From NCBI RefSeq assembly GCF_900101025.1, contig NZ_FMUH01000002.1, positions 372,001 to 436,000 on the forward strand: DNA of 64,000 nucleotides, in the 5' to 3' direction. The translations under genes and the position numbers were made by a program. The notes beneath the pieces were generated by a model. The model made no database searches and was not told the DNA's origin. It worked only from the letters and a program-made list of their open reading frames with translations. Below are positions 25,022 through 33,668 of the stretch, piece by piece. This DNA is from Klenkia marina (GTDB lineage: Bacteria; Actinomycetota; Actinomycetes; Mycobacteriales; Geodermatophilaceae). Positions within the stretch are counted from its first letter, which is position 1, and every line of letters begins with the position of its first letter.

Positions 25022-26545
25022 TCATCCCAGCAGATGCCGGGCGGCGGCGTAGCCCCCGAGGCCGCTGACCGCGCCGCCGCGCACCGTGCCGCCCGAGGAC
25101 GCCGACACCACGCGCGGGTGGGCGGTCGCCGCGCCCCAGGTGCCGGCGGGGTGCTGCTCGGTGGCCACCGGCCAGCTGAGGTCGCCGTGGAAGATGTGCC
25201 CGCCCGGCATGGCCAGCGACGCCTCGACGTCCAGCGGGGACGCCGCCTGCAGGCACGGCCGGCCCTCGGCGTCGGTCGCCAGGCAGTCGGCCAGCGGCTC
25301 CTCGAGCTGGGCGTCGAGCTGGGCCACGACCCGGCGCACGGCCTCGGTGCGGGTGCCCACCGGGTCGGCGGCGAACAGGTCGGCCGGGGTGTGCAGCCCG
25401 AACAGGGTCAGCGTGTGCAGACCGGTGCCGCCGGTGATCGACGGGTCGGTGAGGGAGTGGCAGTAGACCTCGAACGGGATGGTGCCCGGCAGTCGCCCTG
25501 CAGCGGCGTCGGCGTACGCGGCGTCGATCTGCGAGGCCGCCTCGTCGACGTGGCAGGTGCCGCCGAAGGCCACCGCGGGCGCCAGGCCCGAGCGGGGCCG
25601 GGGCAGCCGGGTCAGCACCATGTTGACCTTCAGCTGCGCGCCGACCGGGCGCGGACCGGGGGCGGTGCCGGTCAGCTGGTCGAGCACGGCGGGGGCGCAA
25701 CCGGCCACCACGTGGGCGGCGTCCACGGCGTGCGCCGTCCCCTCGTCGTCGGTCCAGTGCACGGTGACGCCGTCGGACCGGGTCTCGACGGCGGTGACCG
25801 TCGCCCGGGTGCGCAGCTCGGCGCCGGCCCGGCGGGCCGCGTCGGCCATCGCCCCGCTCACCGCGCCCATCCCGCCCACCGGCACCCGCCACAGCCCCGT
25901 GCCGTTGCCGACGAGGTGGTAGACGAAGCAGCGCCCGGCCAGGCCGTCGGCGGCGTGCACGTCGGCGAAGGTGCCGATCAGGCCGTCGGTCAGCGCCACG
26001 CCCCGGGCGACGTCGGAGTCCAGGTGGTCGGCGACGACGTCGGCCAGCGGCCGTTCGACCAGGTCGCGGTACAGCTGCCCGTCGCGCAGGCGGCCCTCGA
26101 GCTCGGCGGCGCTCGGCAGCGGTTCGACGAGGGTGGGGGAGAGGTCCTCGGCGAGGGTGGTCAGCCGGCGGTAGAACCGCTGCCAGCCCGCCCACTCGGC
26201 GTCGGAACCGGTCAGGTCGCGGAACGAGGCCGCCGTCGCCGGGCCGGGGTCGCGCTCCACCAGCAGCGCACGGTCGCCGAGCAGGGTGGCCGAGCTGACC
26301 GCCCGGTCGGCCAGGGCGACGTCCAGGTCGAGGTCGGCCACCAGCCGGTCGGGCAGCAGGCTGACCAGGTAGGAGTAGGCCGAGAGCCGCACGTCGACCC
26401 CCGGGAACACCGCCTCGCTGACGGCCGCGCCGCCGAGCACGGCCCGCCGCTCGAGCACCAGCACCGACCGGCCGGCCCGGGCCAGGTAGGCCGCCGCCAC
26501 CAGTCCGTTGTGCCCGCCGCCGACCACCGCCACGTCGTACCGCAT
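25022..26545 (-). CDS. FAD-dependent phytoene desaturase-like oxidoreductase
   Basis: This 507-residue flavoprotein has the dinucleotide-binding motif GGGHNGLVAA at residues 9-18, then the desaturase-type ERRAVLGGAA. The C-terminal FAD contact GGAVSGLGGYAAAR closes the protein, as in the CrtI/PYROXD2-like group. No carotenoid gene neighbours it, so a role in carotenoid desaturation is not supported; oxidation of another hydrophobic substrate is possible. The ATG at 26545 is chosen because the FAD motif follows at the usual distance; longer starts reach 26644. It is the first gene of a pair with the NDMA-type alcohol dehydrogenase. Confidence 0.75.
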   Translation of the reverse strand: MRYDVAVVGGGHNGLVAAAYLARAGRSVLVLERRAVLGGAAVSEAVFPGVDVRLSAYSYLVSLLPDRLVADLDLDVALADRAVSSATLLGDRALLVERDPGPATAASFRDLTGSDAEWAGWQRFYRRLTTLAEDLSPTLVEPLPSAAELEGRLRDGQLYRDLVERPLADVVADHLDSDVARGVALTDGLIGTFADVHAADGLAGRCFVYHLVGNGTGLWRVPVGGMGAVSGAMADAARRAGAELRTRATVTAVETRSDGVTVHWTDDEGTAHAVDAAHVVAGCAPAVLDQLTGTAPGPRPVGAQLKVNMVLTRLPRPRSGLAPAVAFGGTCHVDEAASQIDAAYADAAAGRLPGTIPFEVYCHSLTDPSITGGTGLHTLTLFGLHTPADLFAADPVGTRTEAVRRVVAQLDAQLEEPLADCLATDAEGRPCLQAASPLDVEASLAMPGGHIFHGDLSWPVATEQHPAGTWGAATAHPRVVSASSGGTVRGGAVSGLGGYAAARHLLG

Positions 26546-26659
26546 GCCCGCATCGTCGCGCACCGGTTCCAGCGGAGTCGGTCGGTCACCGGTTGTGAGC
26601 GTGCCCATGGCGTGTCCGTCGGTCGATCGTGCGGAACTCCACAATCGGAGGGGGCCCGC

Positions 26660-26688
26660 TTGTCACGAGTCGGTCACGCACCTACCGT
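26660..26688 (+). promoter_or_regulatory. Promoter of the riboswitch-controlled NlpC/P60 gene
   Basis: A -35 box TTGTCA at 26660-26665 and a -10 box TACCGT at 26683-26688 are 17 bases apart, the optimal spacing. They precede the riboswitch leader. The transcript would carry a leader of about 240 bases. Confidence 0.5.
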
Positions 26689-26740
26689 CGGTCCGTCCGG
26701 ACGGATCGTTCCGCCACCTCCCCTGGGTGGCACCGGCCGG

Positions 26741-26920
26741 ACGCCGCCGAACCGCTGCCGTCCCAGCACCACCACCAGCACCACCGGGGTAGGCACGGAC
26801 CGGGGACCCACCGCAGCACTGGGGTGAAGCACCGACGGCCCGCGAGGGCCCGACGTGCCGGGCGAACTTCCCGTCCGAATCCGTCAGCTAACCCGGTAGG
26901 CGGCCTGTTGGAAGAAAGGA
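26741..26920 (+). ncRNA. c-di-AMP riboswitch (ydaO-yuaA type)
   Basis: The leader before the NlpC/P60 gene carries the conserved blocks of the actinobacterial ydaO element in order: GACCGGGGACCCACCGC near 26798, GGGGTGAAGCACCG near 26821, a GGCCCGCGAGGGCCC hairpin near 26837, and CGAATCCGTCAGCTAACCC near 26876 followed by GGTAGGCGGC. Outer boundaries are approximate. The element senses cyclic di-AMP and in actinobacteria it precedes genes for cell-wall hydrolases and resuscitation factors, where it turns expression off at high ligand. The region 26546-26740 holds only the promoter and untranslated leader. Confidence 0.85.
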
Positions 26921-26933
26921 CCACCCGCCGCAC

Positions 26934-28034
26934 ATGGCGAGTACCAGCACGCCTGCGCGCCGTCCCGCCCTCCGGGGTCGCCGCGCCGCCATCACCCTCC
27001 TCGCCGCGGCCGGTGTCGCCGCCGGCACCTTCGTCACCACCCCGGCGCAGGCCGCCCCCGGCGACCCGCAGCCCACCACCGCCGCCGAGGCCGCCCAGCT
27101 CATCGTCGACCGCGGCCAGCAGCTCGAGGTCCTCACCGAGCAGTTCAACGACGCCCGCGTCGCGCTCGACACCGACCAGGCAGCCGCCGCCCAGGCCGCC
27201 GCCACCGCGCAGGCCGCCCAGGCCGCGCTGACCGCCGCGCAGGGCACCGTCACCGACGTCGCCCGCAGCGCCTACCAGGGCGGCAACCAGTTCAACTCGC
27301 TGCAGGCGCTGCTCACCTCGCAGTCGGCCGGTGAGTTCGTCGAGCAGTCGGCCACCCTAGACCTGATCTCGCAGCACACCACCGACGTCCTGGCCCAGGC
27401 CCAGGCCGCCAACGACGCCGCGGCGGCCGCGCAGCAGCAGGCCGAGCAGGCCACCGCCGACGCGCAGGCCCAGTTCGACGCCGTCGCGGCCCAGCAGGCG
27501 ACGCTGAACACCGAGATCGCCGCCTACCAGGCGCAGTACGCGCAGCTCACGGCCGCCGAGCAGGCCGCCGTCGCCTCCACCGGCGACGTCGCGACCACCG
27601 GCACCGCCAGCACCTCGGGCGGCTCGGCCCGCTCCGGCGGTGCGAGCCAGTCGGTCGGCAGCGTGGTGGCCAACTCCGCCGCCGCGCAGACCGCCGTCGA
27701 CACCGCGCTGGCCCAGCAGGGCGACCCCTACGTCTGGGCCGCCTCGGGCCCCGACAGCTTCGACTGCTCCGGCCTGGTGCAGTACGCCTACGCCGCGGCC
27801 GGCGTCTCGCTGCCGCACTCCAGCAAGGGGCAGGCGTCCATGGGCGTCGCCGTGTCGCGCGGTGAGCTGCAGCCCGGTGACCTGGTGGCGTTCTACTCGC
27901 CGGTCAGCCACATCGGCATCTACATCGGCAACGGCATGATGGTCCACGCCCCGACGTCCGGCGACGTCGTCAAGGTGGCCAGCATCGACGCCATGGGCTC
28001 CTCGCCCACCGCGTACCGGCGCCTCGCGGGCTGA
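26934..28034 (+). CDS. Secreted NlpC/P60 peptidoglycan endopeptidase (RipA/RpfB-like context)
   Basis: This 366-residue exported hydrolase cuts stem peptides in peptidoglycan. A signal peptide covers about residues 1-40, ending near TPAQA/A. A long alanine/glutamine-rich coiled coil spans about 50-215, then a serine/glycine linker, and the NlpC/P60 domain fills residues 250-366. The catalytic cysteine is in DCSGLVQ near residue 279 and the histidine in SHIGIYIG near residue 326. Control by the ydaO riboswitch upstream fits a wall-remodelling enzyme coordinated with growth and turgor. A strong hairpin follows the stop codon. Confidence 0.93.
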   Translation: MASTSTPARRPALRGRRAAITLLAAAGVAAGTFVTTPAQAAPGDPQPTTAAEAAQLIVDRGQQLEVLTEQFNDARVALDTDQAAAAQAAATAQAAQAALTAAQGTVTDVARSAYQGGNQFNSLQALLTSQSAGEFVEQSATLDLISQHTTDVLAQAQAANDAAAAAQQQAEQATADAQAQFDAVAAQQATLNTEIAAYQAQYAQLTAAEQAAVASTGDVATTGTASTSGGSARSGGASQSVGSVVANSAAAQTAVDTALAQQGDPYVWAASGPDSFDCSGLVQYAYAAAGVSLPHSSKGQASMGVAVSRGELQPGDLVAFYSPVSHIGIYIGNGMMVHAPTSGDVVKVASIDAMGSSPTAYRRLAG

Positions 28035-28055
28035 CACCCGCACGCACGTCCCGGG

Positions 28056-28083
28056 ACCCCGGTCACCGCACGGTGACCGGGGT
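28056..28083 (+). terminator. Hairpin terminator after the NlpC/P60 gene
   Basis: The arms ACCCCGGTCACCG and CGGTGACCGGGGT are perfectly complementary and meet over a minimal loop, 22 bases after the stop codon. It is a strong candidate for an intrinsic terminator, without a clear T tract. Confidence 0.7.
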
Positions 28084-28148
28084 TCCGTGCTGTGCGGGGT
28101 CGGTCACACCCGGGGACACCGCTGGGCCCTGCGCCGTTGGACCAGGTC

Positions 28149-28487
28149 GTGGCCACCCTGCTCGCACCCCGCACCGTTGCCCGCGCCTTCCGCGTCGTCG
28201 CGCTCGCCGAGGCGGTGAGCTGGGCGCTGCTGCTGGCCGGCATGTTCGTGAAGTGGGTGCTGGGCACCTCCGAGGTCGGCGTCCAAGTCGCCGGGCCGAT
28301 CCACGGCGCGGTGTTCGTCGTCTACGTCGTCCTGGCGCTGGCCTGCTGGCGGGTGCTGCGCTGGGACCTCCGCACGACCGCGCTCGCGTTGGTCGCCTCG
28401 GTCCCGCCGTTCGCCACCGTGTGGTTCGAGCGGTGGGCCGTCCGCACCGGGCGGCTCCCCCTGGGTGCCCCGGCGACCACCCCCTAG
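28149..28487 (+). CDS. DUF3817-type small integral membrane protein
   Basis: This protein of about 112 residues has three hydrophobic segments (around SWALLLAGMF, VFVVYVVLALACW and TALALVASVPPFATVW) and the pattern of the DUF3817 family, found widely in actinobacteria and without known function. The family start FRVVALAEAVSW lies near residue 16. The GTG at 28149 is chosen as the nearest start before the conserved part; GTG at 28092 is an alternative that would run into the terminator hairpin. It ends 10 bases before the serine hydrolase gene. Confidence 0.7.
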   Translation: MATLLAPRTVARAFRVVALAEAVSWALLLAGMFVKWVLGTSEVGVQVAGPIHGAVFVVYVVLALACWRVLRWDLRTTALALVASVPPFATVWFERWAVRTGRLPLGAPATTP

Positions 28488-28497
28488 CCTGCAGGGC

Positions 28498-29817
28498 ATG
28501 CCGAGCGTCGAGCCCGCCACCGCGCGCACCCTGCTGGCCCGCACCGCCCGCGTGCAGGCCGAGGGCCGCGCCCCGAGCCTGGTGGCCGGCGTGGTGCGCG
28601 ACGGCGGGCTGGTGTGGTCGGCCGGTCGCGGCGACGTGGCCGACCCGCACACCGACGTCCAGTACCGGCTCGGCTCGATCAGCAAGACCGTCACCGCCGT
28701 GGCCGTCATGCGGCTGCGCGACGAGGGCCGGCTGCACCTCGACGACCCGCTCGAGGAGCACCTCCCCGGCACCCCGCTGGGGGCGCGCACCGTCGGCCAG
28801 CTGCTCTCCCACCTGGCGGGGGCGTCCAGCGAGAGCCCCGGGGGCTGGTGGGAACGGGTCCCGGGCGGGTCGCTGGCCGACCTCCAGCTGGGCCCCGAGC
28901 ACGTGGTGCTCGGTGCGGCCCGCCGGTTCCACTACTCCAACCTGGGGTTCGGCCTGCTCGGCGAGCTCGTCGCCCGGGCGCGGGGCGCGTCCTGGGCCGA
29001 CGTCGTCACCCGCGAGGTGCTGGCGCCCCTGGGCATGACCCGCACGACCCCCCGGCCCTCGGGTGCGGCGGCGCAGGGCACCGCGGTGCACCCGTGGGCC
29101 GACGTGGTCCTGCCCGAGCCCGAGCACGACGCCGGGGTCATGGACGCCGCCGGCCAGCTCTGGGCCACCCTGGCCGACCTCGCGCGGTTCGGCGCGTTCC
29201 TGCTCGGCGACACCGGCGACGTGCTGTCCCCGGCCACGCTGGCCGAGATGGTGGTGCCGGCCGGCGTCGACTCCTCAGCGGCGGGGTGGTCGGCCTACGG
29301 GCTCGGCGTGCAGGTGCTGCGGGTCGACGGCGCCACCCTGGTGGGCCACGGCGGCTCGATGCCCGGCTTCCTGGCCGGGGTGTTCGTCGACCGCACCGAG
29401 CTGACCGGCGCGGTGATGCTGGCCAACACCACCAGCGGGCTGGACCCCCTGGTGCCCGGCCTGCTCGCCGACCTCAAGGCCGCCGAACCCAGGGTCGTGC
29501 CCGCCTGGTCGCCGTCCCCGCCGCCGGTGCCGCTCGACGTCCTCGGGGTGTGGTTCTGGGGCCCGGCGCCGCACGTGCTGCGGGCGCAGGCCGGCGGCGT
29601 GCTGCACCTGGGGCCCCTCCCCGGCCGCGCGGGGCGGGCCAGCCGGTTCGTGCGCCGCTCGGACGGCGGCTGGGTCGGGCTGGACGGCTACTACGCGGGG
29701 GAGACCCTGCGCATCGCCGCCGACCACCTCGACCTCGCCACCTTCACCTTCACCCGGCAGCCCTACGACCCCGCCGCCCCGGTGCCCGGCGGCGTCGACC
29801 CGGCGGGCTGGCGCTGA
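28498..29817 (+). CDS. Beta-lactamase-family serine hydrolase (class C / DD-peptidase-like)
   Basis: This 439-residue protein has the beta-lactamase/transpeptidase-like fold. The catalytic SxxK motif is SISK near residue 61, the YxN motif is YSN near residue 146, and GHGGSMPGF stands at the place of the third motif. A C-terminal domain of about 100 residues follows the fold. No signal peptide is visible, so a cytoplasmic esterase or amide hydrolase is more likely than antibiotic resistance. The ATG at 28498 is used; longer in-frame starts overlap the DUF3817 gene. It converges with the next gene, with only 7 bases between stops. Confidence 0.8.
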   Translation: MPSVEPATARTLLARTARVQAEGRAPSLVAGVVRDGGLVWSAGRGDVADPHTDVQYRLGSISKTVTAVAVMRLRDEGRLHLDDPLEEHLPGTPLGARTVGQLLSHLAGASSESPGGWWERVPGGSLADLQLGPEHVVLGAARRFHYSNLGFGLLGELVARARGASWADVVTREVLAPLGMTRTTPRPSGAAAQGTAVHPWADVVLPEPEHDAGVMDAAGQLWATLADLARFGAFLLGDTGDVLSPATLAEMVVPAGVDSSAAGWSAYGLGVQVLRVDGATLVGHGGSMPGFLAGVFVDRTELTGAVMLANTTSGLDPLVPGLLADLKAAEPRVVPAWSPSPPPVPLDVLGVWFWGPAPHVLRAQAGGVLHLGPLPGRAGRASRFVRRSDGGWVGLDGYYAGETLRIAADHLDLATFTFTRQPYDPAAPVPGGVDPAGWR

Positions 29818-29824
29818 GGTCGGT

Positions 29825-30343
29825 TCAGGCCCGGTCGAGGGCTGCCAGGGTGGAGTGCGTGGCCAAGCCGTAGGCGAGGTGCGGTACGACGTCGGCGGCC
29901 CAGTCGGTGGCCGACCAGGTGCGCGGGTCGTTGATCCCCAGCACCGCCATCGGGCCGTTCGCGCCGACCAGGGCGCCGACGGTGGCCACCAGACCGCCCA
30001 CCAGCGGGTTCGGCCGGAACCCGGCGGCCCGGGCGAGGCCGGCCAGCACCCCGACGCCCACGCCCGCCACGATGCCGGTCAGCGGGCCCAGCCCCGCCAC
30101 CCGGTTGTCCCGGGTGTCGCCCTCGCCCGGGATCGCGACGTGCGCCTTGTCGGCCAGCGCCTCGACGGTCTGCTCGGGGGTGTCGCTGGTGCCCCGTCCG
30201 CGCAGCACCATGTCCAGGTAGGTGACGGTGTTGAGCACCGTCGTCCCCGCGGCGCCGGCGGCCGCCCCGCGGACCAGCCACCCGCCGGTGGAGATGCCCC
30301 GCCTGCCCGTGCCGAATGCCCCGAGGGGGGTCCTGGTCGCCAT
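29825..30343 (-). CDS. Conserved-looking membrane protein of unknown function
   Basis: This 172-residue protein has glycine/alanine-rich membrane segments near residues 25-45, 85-105 and 115-130 and a conserved-looking block GTSDTPEQTVEALADKAHV between the first two. The last helix region carries DVVPHLAYGLATHSTL. No catalytic motif is recognised and no function is proposed. It follows the S33-type lipoprotein gene on the same strand by 39 bases, but a functional link is not evident. The ATG start is the first in the frame. Confidence 0.6.
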   Translation of the reverse strand: MATRTPLGAFGTGRRGISTGGWLVRGAAAGAAGTTVLNTVTYLDMVLRGRGTSDTPEQTVEALADKAHVAIPGEGDTRDNRVAGLGPLTGIVAGVGVGVLAGLARAAGFRPNPLVGGLVATVGALVGANGPMAVLGINDPRTWSATDWAADVVPHLAYGLATHSTLAALDRA

Positions 30344-30382
30344 GGAGCGGCCGGTACCCGGGGCCGGCGCCGCGGCAAACGG

Positions 30383-31894
30383 TCACCAGCGGCAGACGGT
30401 CACCCGCTGGGCCGGCACCTGCCCGGTCTCGATGAAGGTGTTCACCGGGTCGTCGATGCACGGGTCGCCGCGGCCGTAGACCACGTGCGGGCCGTAGAGC
30501 TGCACGATCGCCGCGTCCGCGGGGCCGGCGCCGGGGGTCAGGTCGCGGAAGACGTCCTGCGCGCCCACGAACGGCGTGTTCGGGTCGGTGTCGGCGTTGA
30601 GCACCATCACCGGGTAGGGCGGGTCGGTGACCGGCGCCGGGCGTGCGACGTCGGCGGTCGTGGTCGAGCCCGGCCAGAACAGGCAGTCGAGGTCGCCGTA
30701 GTACGTGCTGCCCAGGCGCAGCTGGTCGATGCCCTGCTGCGCCGAGACGTCCAGCCACTCGTCCAGCACCGCGCGCGGGTCCCCGCCCTGCGGCACGAAG
30801 TTGTAGTCCTGGCACTCGACGGCGTAGAACAGCGCGTCGGAGAACCCGGGGTCCGGGCCACCGCCGGAGCCGCCGTTGCCCAGCTCGTCGAGGGCGCCGA
30901 AGTCCCCGTTCAGGGCGTCGTCCAGGGCGGCGGAGAAGTCCTCGCGGCCGTACGGGTCGCCCACGGCGGACCCGGCGGCCGCCCGCAGGGTGAGGTCGTC
31001 GACCGGGTCCCCGCCGGGCGGGGTGACCGGGGCCGCGGCCAGCTGCTCGAGCAGGGTGTCGTACCCGGCGGCCGAGTCGCCCGGGGCGGCGTCGGCGCAG
31101 ACCGGGTCGGCGTCGCAGCGGGCGAAGGTGGCCGCCAGCACGCCGGAGTAGGCCTTCGCCGCCTGCACCGCGAACTCGGGCTGGTCGGTGGTCAGGTCGA
31201 CCACGCCGTCGAGCACCAGCCCGGCGACGCGGTCGGGGTGGGCCCCGGCGTAGGTCTGCACGTACTGGGTGCCGTAGCTCTCGCCGTACAGGGTCAGCTT
31301 CGGGGCGCCCAGCCACTGCCGGAAGTCCTCCAGGTCCTCCACGGCCTGGGCGGTGGCGTAGCGGGGGGCGGTGGCCGGGTCGACGCCGGCCTCGGCGAAG
31401 CAGTCCTCGCCGAACTGCGTGCTCGCGGCGGCGAACTCGTCGCGCTCGGCGGCGGTGGACGCGGCGTCGACGGGCACGAAGTAGTCGTAGTAGGCCTCGT
31501 CGCAGCGCAGCTCCTGGGAGAGCCCGATGCCGCGCTGGTCGAAGAACACGACGTCGAAGCCCTGCCGCACCGCGTCGGGGAAGCCGGCCGTGTAGGCGTC
31601 GGCGGCGGCCAGCCCGCTGGACCCGGGCCCGCCGGTGGCGGTGACGAAGACGCCCTGCCGCTCGCCCTCGGCGCGCAGCAGGCCGAAGGTGACGTCCCAG
31701 TGCTCGCCGCCGGGGTCGGCGTGGTCGACCGGCACGCTCAGGGTCACGCACGAGAAGTCGCCCGCCCCGGTGGCGGCCGCACAGGGCTCCTCGGAGACGA
31801 ACGCCCAGCCCTGCGGGGCCGGCGACGCCGTCCCGTCGATGCGGCACCCGGCCAGCAGCAGGACGACGAGCAGCAGGAGGGGGCGGATCCGCAC
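30383..31894 (-). CDS. Secreted alpha/beta-hydrolase lipoprotein (S33 tripeptidyl aminopeptidase-like)
   Basis: This 503-residue protein is an exported lipoprotein: the lipobox LLAGC puts the modified cysteine at residue 17. The alpha/beta-hydrolase fold follows, with the oxyanion region TGGPGSSG, FFDQRGIG and the nucleophile in GESYG near residue 204. A C-terminal TAP-like segment has NADTDPNTPF (aspartate) and YGPHVVYGRGDPC (histidine), as in tripeptidyl aminopeptidases of Streptomyces. The enzyme likely trims peptides at the cell surface. No regulatory site was recognised. Confidence 0.85.
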   Translation of the reverse strand: MRIRPLLLLVVLLLAGCRIDGTASPAPQGWAFVSEEPCAAATGAGDFSCVTLSVPVDHADPGGEHWDVTFGLLRAEGERQGVFVTATGGPGSSGLAAADAYTAGFPDAVRQGFDVVFFDQRGIGLSQELRCDEAYYDYFVPVDAASTAAERDEFAAASTQFGEDCFAEAGVDPATAPRYATAQAVEDLEDFRQWLGAPKLTLYGESYGTQYVQTYAGAHPDRVAGLVLDGVVDLTTDQPEFAVQAAKAYSGVLAATFARCDADPVCADAAPGDSAAGYDTLLEQLAAAPVTPPGGDPVDDLTLRAAAGSAVGDPYGREDFSAALDDALNGDFGALDELGNGGSGGGPDPGFSDALFYAVECQDYNFVPQGGDPRAVLDEWLDVSAQQGIDQLRLGSTYYGDLDCLFWPGSTTTADVARPAPVTDPPYPVMVLNADTDPNTPFVGAQDVFRDLTPGAGPADAAIVQLYGPHVVYGRGDPCIDDPVNTFIETGQVPAQRVTVCRW

Positions 31895-31913
31895 GGCGCA
31901 CCCTAACCGCGGC

Positions 31914-32426
31914 TCAGCGGCGGGCGGCGCGTTCCAGCAGCGGTGTCATGCGGTGGTCGACGAACCGGCGCAGCGCGAGGTTGGTGTCGGTGCGCTGCAC
32001 CCCGGGGATGGCCAGCACCTGCTCGCTGATCCGCCACAGGTCGTCGGCGTCGACCGCGACCACCTGCACCAGCAGGTCGGCCGCCCCCGACAGGCCGATC
32101 ACCTCGAGCACCTCGGGGATGTCGGCCAGCCCCGCGCTCACCTCGGCCAGCGAGGTCTGGACGACGGTCACCGTGATGTAGGCGCCCAGCCGGTAGCCCA
32201 GCGCCTCGGGCCGCACCCGCCGCTCGAAGGGGTCCAGCACCCCGCCCGACTCCAGCCGGGCCAACCGGGCCTGCACGGTGTTGCGGGCCAGCCCCAGCGA
32301 CTGCGACAGGGCCATCACGGTGGCCCGCGGGTCCTCCGACAACGCCAGCAGCAGGCGGGCGTCGGTGGCGTCGATCCCGGTCACGGTGCTCAGTGTGCCA
32401 CGCCACACCGGGGTGTCACTGACCAT
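31914..32426 (-). CDS. Lrp/AsnC family regulator, probable BkdR
   Basis: This 170-residue regulator has the Lrp N-terminal helix-turn-helix (MALSQSLGLARNTVQARLARLE) and a C-terminal RAM ligand domain with GAYITVTVV and VQVVAVDADDLW. It is divergent from bkdA by 111 bases, the usual arrangement of the BkdR regulator, which responds to branched-chain amino acids or keto acids. The ATG at 32426 has a GGGGGTGAG stretch upstream; an internal GTG at 32384 would give a 156-residue protein closer to the family average and leaves a palindrome ACACCGGGGTGT outside the gene. The start is therefore uncertain. Confidence 0.85.
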   Translation of the reverse strand: MVSDTPVWRGTLSTVTGIDATDARLLLALSEDPRATVMALSQSLGLARNTVQARLARLESGGVLDPFERRVRPEALGYRLGAYITVTVVQTSLAEVSAGLADIPEVLEVIGLSGAADLLVQVVAVDADDLWRISEQVLAIPGVQRTDTNLALRRFVDHRMTPLLERAARR

Positions 32427-32537
32427 CGTGCGCAGTTCTCACCCCCTCCCTTGCGCATCTCGGCGCGGGAGTGATGTGCTGCACACGGTGCCCCCGACGT
32501 GTCCGGGGCCACCACCGTGCAGCGAGGAGGACAGCCC
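32427..32537. promoter_or_regulatory. Divergent bkdR-bkdA control region
   Basis: Two copies of the palindrome TGCGCA lie at 32429-32434 and 32452-32457, 23 bases apart, next to the start of the Lrp gene. Spacing by about two helical turns is typical for Lrp dimers. No confident -10/-35 pair was found. Binding by the Lrp protein is an inference from position. Confidence 0.35.
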
Positions 32538-33668
32538 GTGACCGCAGTGCCCGAGGCCCAGGAGATGGTGGACCCCGTCCCCGGGGCCGCCGCCCCGCAC
32601 CTGCCGGCCCAGCCCGAGCTGGTCCAGCTGCTCACCCCCGAGGGCGAGCGGGTCGAGCACCCCGAGTACGCCCTCGACGTCACCGACGACGAGCTGCGCG
32701 CCCTCTACCGCGACCTGGCGCTCGTGCGCCGGTGGGACGTCGAGGCCACCGCGCTGCAGCGGCAGGGCGAACTGGGCATCTGGGCCTCGCTGCTGGGCCA
32801 GGAGGCCGCGCAGATCGGCGCCGGCCGGGCGCTCGGGGACGACGACATGGCCTTCCCGACCTACCGCGAGCACGGGGTGGCCTGGACCCGCGGGGTTGAC
32901 CCGCTGCAGGTGATCAGCCTGTTCCGCGGCAACGACCTCGGCGGCTGGGACCCCCTGGCCACGAAGTTCAACCTCTACACCGTGGTGATCGGCGCGCAGT
33001 GCCTGCACGCCACCGGGTACGCGATGGGCATCCAGCGCGACACGGCCGACGCCGCGGCGATCGCCTTCCTCGGCGACGGCGCCACCAGCCAGGGCGAGGT
33101 CAACGAGGCCATGATCTGGGCCGCCACGTTCGACGCCCCGGTGGTCTTCTTCTGCCAGAACAACCAGTACGCGATCTCGGTGCCGATCGAGCGGCAGAGC
33201 AAGGTGCCGCTGTTCCGCCGGGCGGCGGGCTTCGGGTTCCCCGGGGTGCGGGTCGACGGCAACGACGTCCTCGCCGTCCTGGCGGTGACCCGGGCGGCGC
33301 TGGCGCGGGCGCGCGAGGGTTCGGGGCCCACGTTCATCGAGGCGTTCACCTACCGCATGGGCGCGCACACCACCTCCGACGACCCGACCCGCTACCGGCT
33401 GGCCGACGAGCTCGAGGAGTGGAAGCTGCGCGACCCGATCGCCCGGCTGAAGGCCCACCTGTCGCGGTCGGGCAAGGCCGGGCCTGAGTTCTTCGCCGCC
33501 GTCGACGCCGAGGGGGACGAGCTGGCCAAGCACATCCGCTCGGGCACCCTCGACATGCCCGACCCCGCACCCACCGAGATGTTCGACCACGTCTACGCCG
33601 AGCAGACCGACGAGATCGCCGCCCAGCGTGCGGCGTTCCTCGCCTACCAGGAGGGCTTCGAGAAGTGA
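32538..33668 (+). CDS. bkdA: Branched-chain 2-oxo acid dehydrogenase E1 alpha subunit
   Basis: This 376-residue thiamine diphosphate enzyme subunit decarboxylates the keto acids of valine, leucine and isoleucine. The ThDP motif begins GDGATSQGEVNEAMIWA near residue 180 and ends with the QNNQYAIS block. The phosphorylation-loop equivalent YRMGAHTTSDDPTRY follows. The GTG at 32538 has a GAGGAGG site. It overlaps bkdB by four bases (GTGA). Products feed branched-chain fatty acid synthesis or energy metabolism, as in other actinobacteria. Confidence 0.93.
   Translation: MTAVPEAQEMVDPVPGAAAPHLPAQPELVQLLTPEGERVEHPEYALDVTDDELRALYRDLALVRRWDVEATALQRQGELGIWASLLGQEAAQIGAGRALGDDDMAFPTYREHGVAWTRGVDPLQVISLFRGNDLGGWDPLATKFNLYTVVIGAQCLHATGYAMGIQRDTADAAAIAFLGDGATSQGEVNEAMIWAATFDAPVVFFCQNNQYAISVPIERQSKVPLFRRAAGFGFPGVRVDGNDVLAVLAVTRAALARAREGSGPTFIEAFTYRMGAHTTSDDPTRYRLADELEEWKLRDPIARLKAHLSRSGKAGPEFFAAVDAEGDELAKHIRSGTLDMPDPAPTEMFDHVYAEQTDEIAAQRAAFLAYQEGFEK

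Noticed and set aside
29855-31906. 683-codon plus-strand frame opposite the S33-type lipoprotein
   Set aside because: The minus strand has a lipobox, GESYG nucleophile and TAP-like C terminus; the plus frame has no domain.
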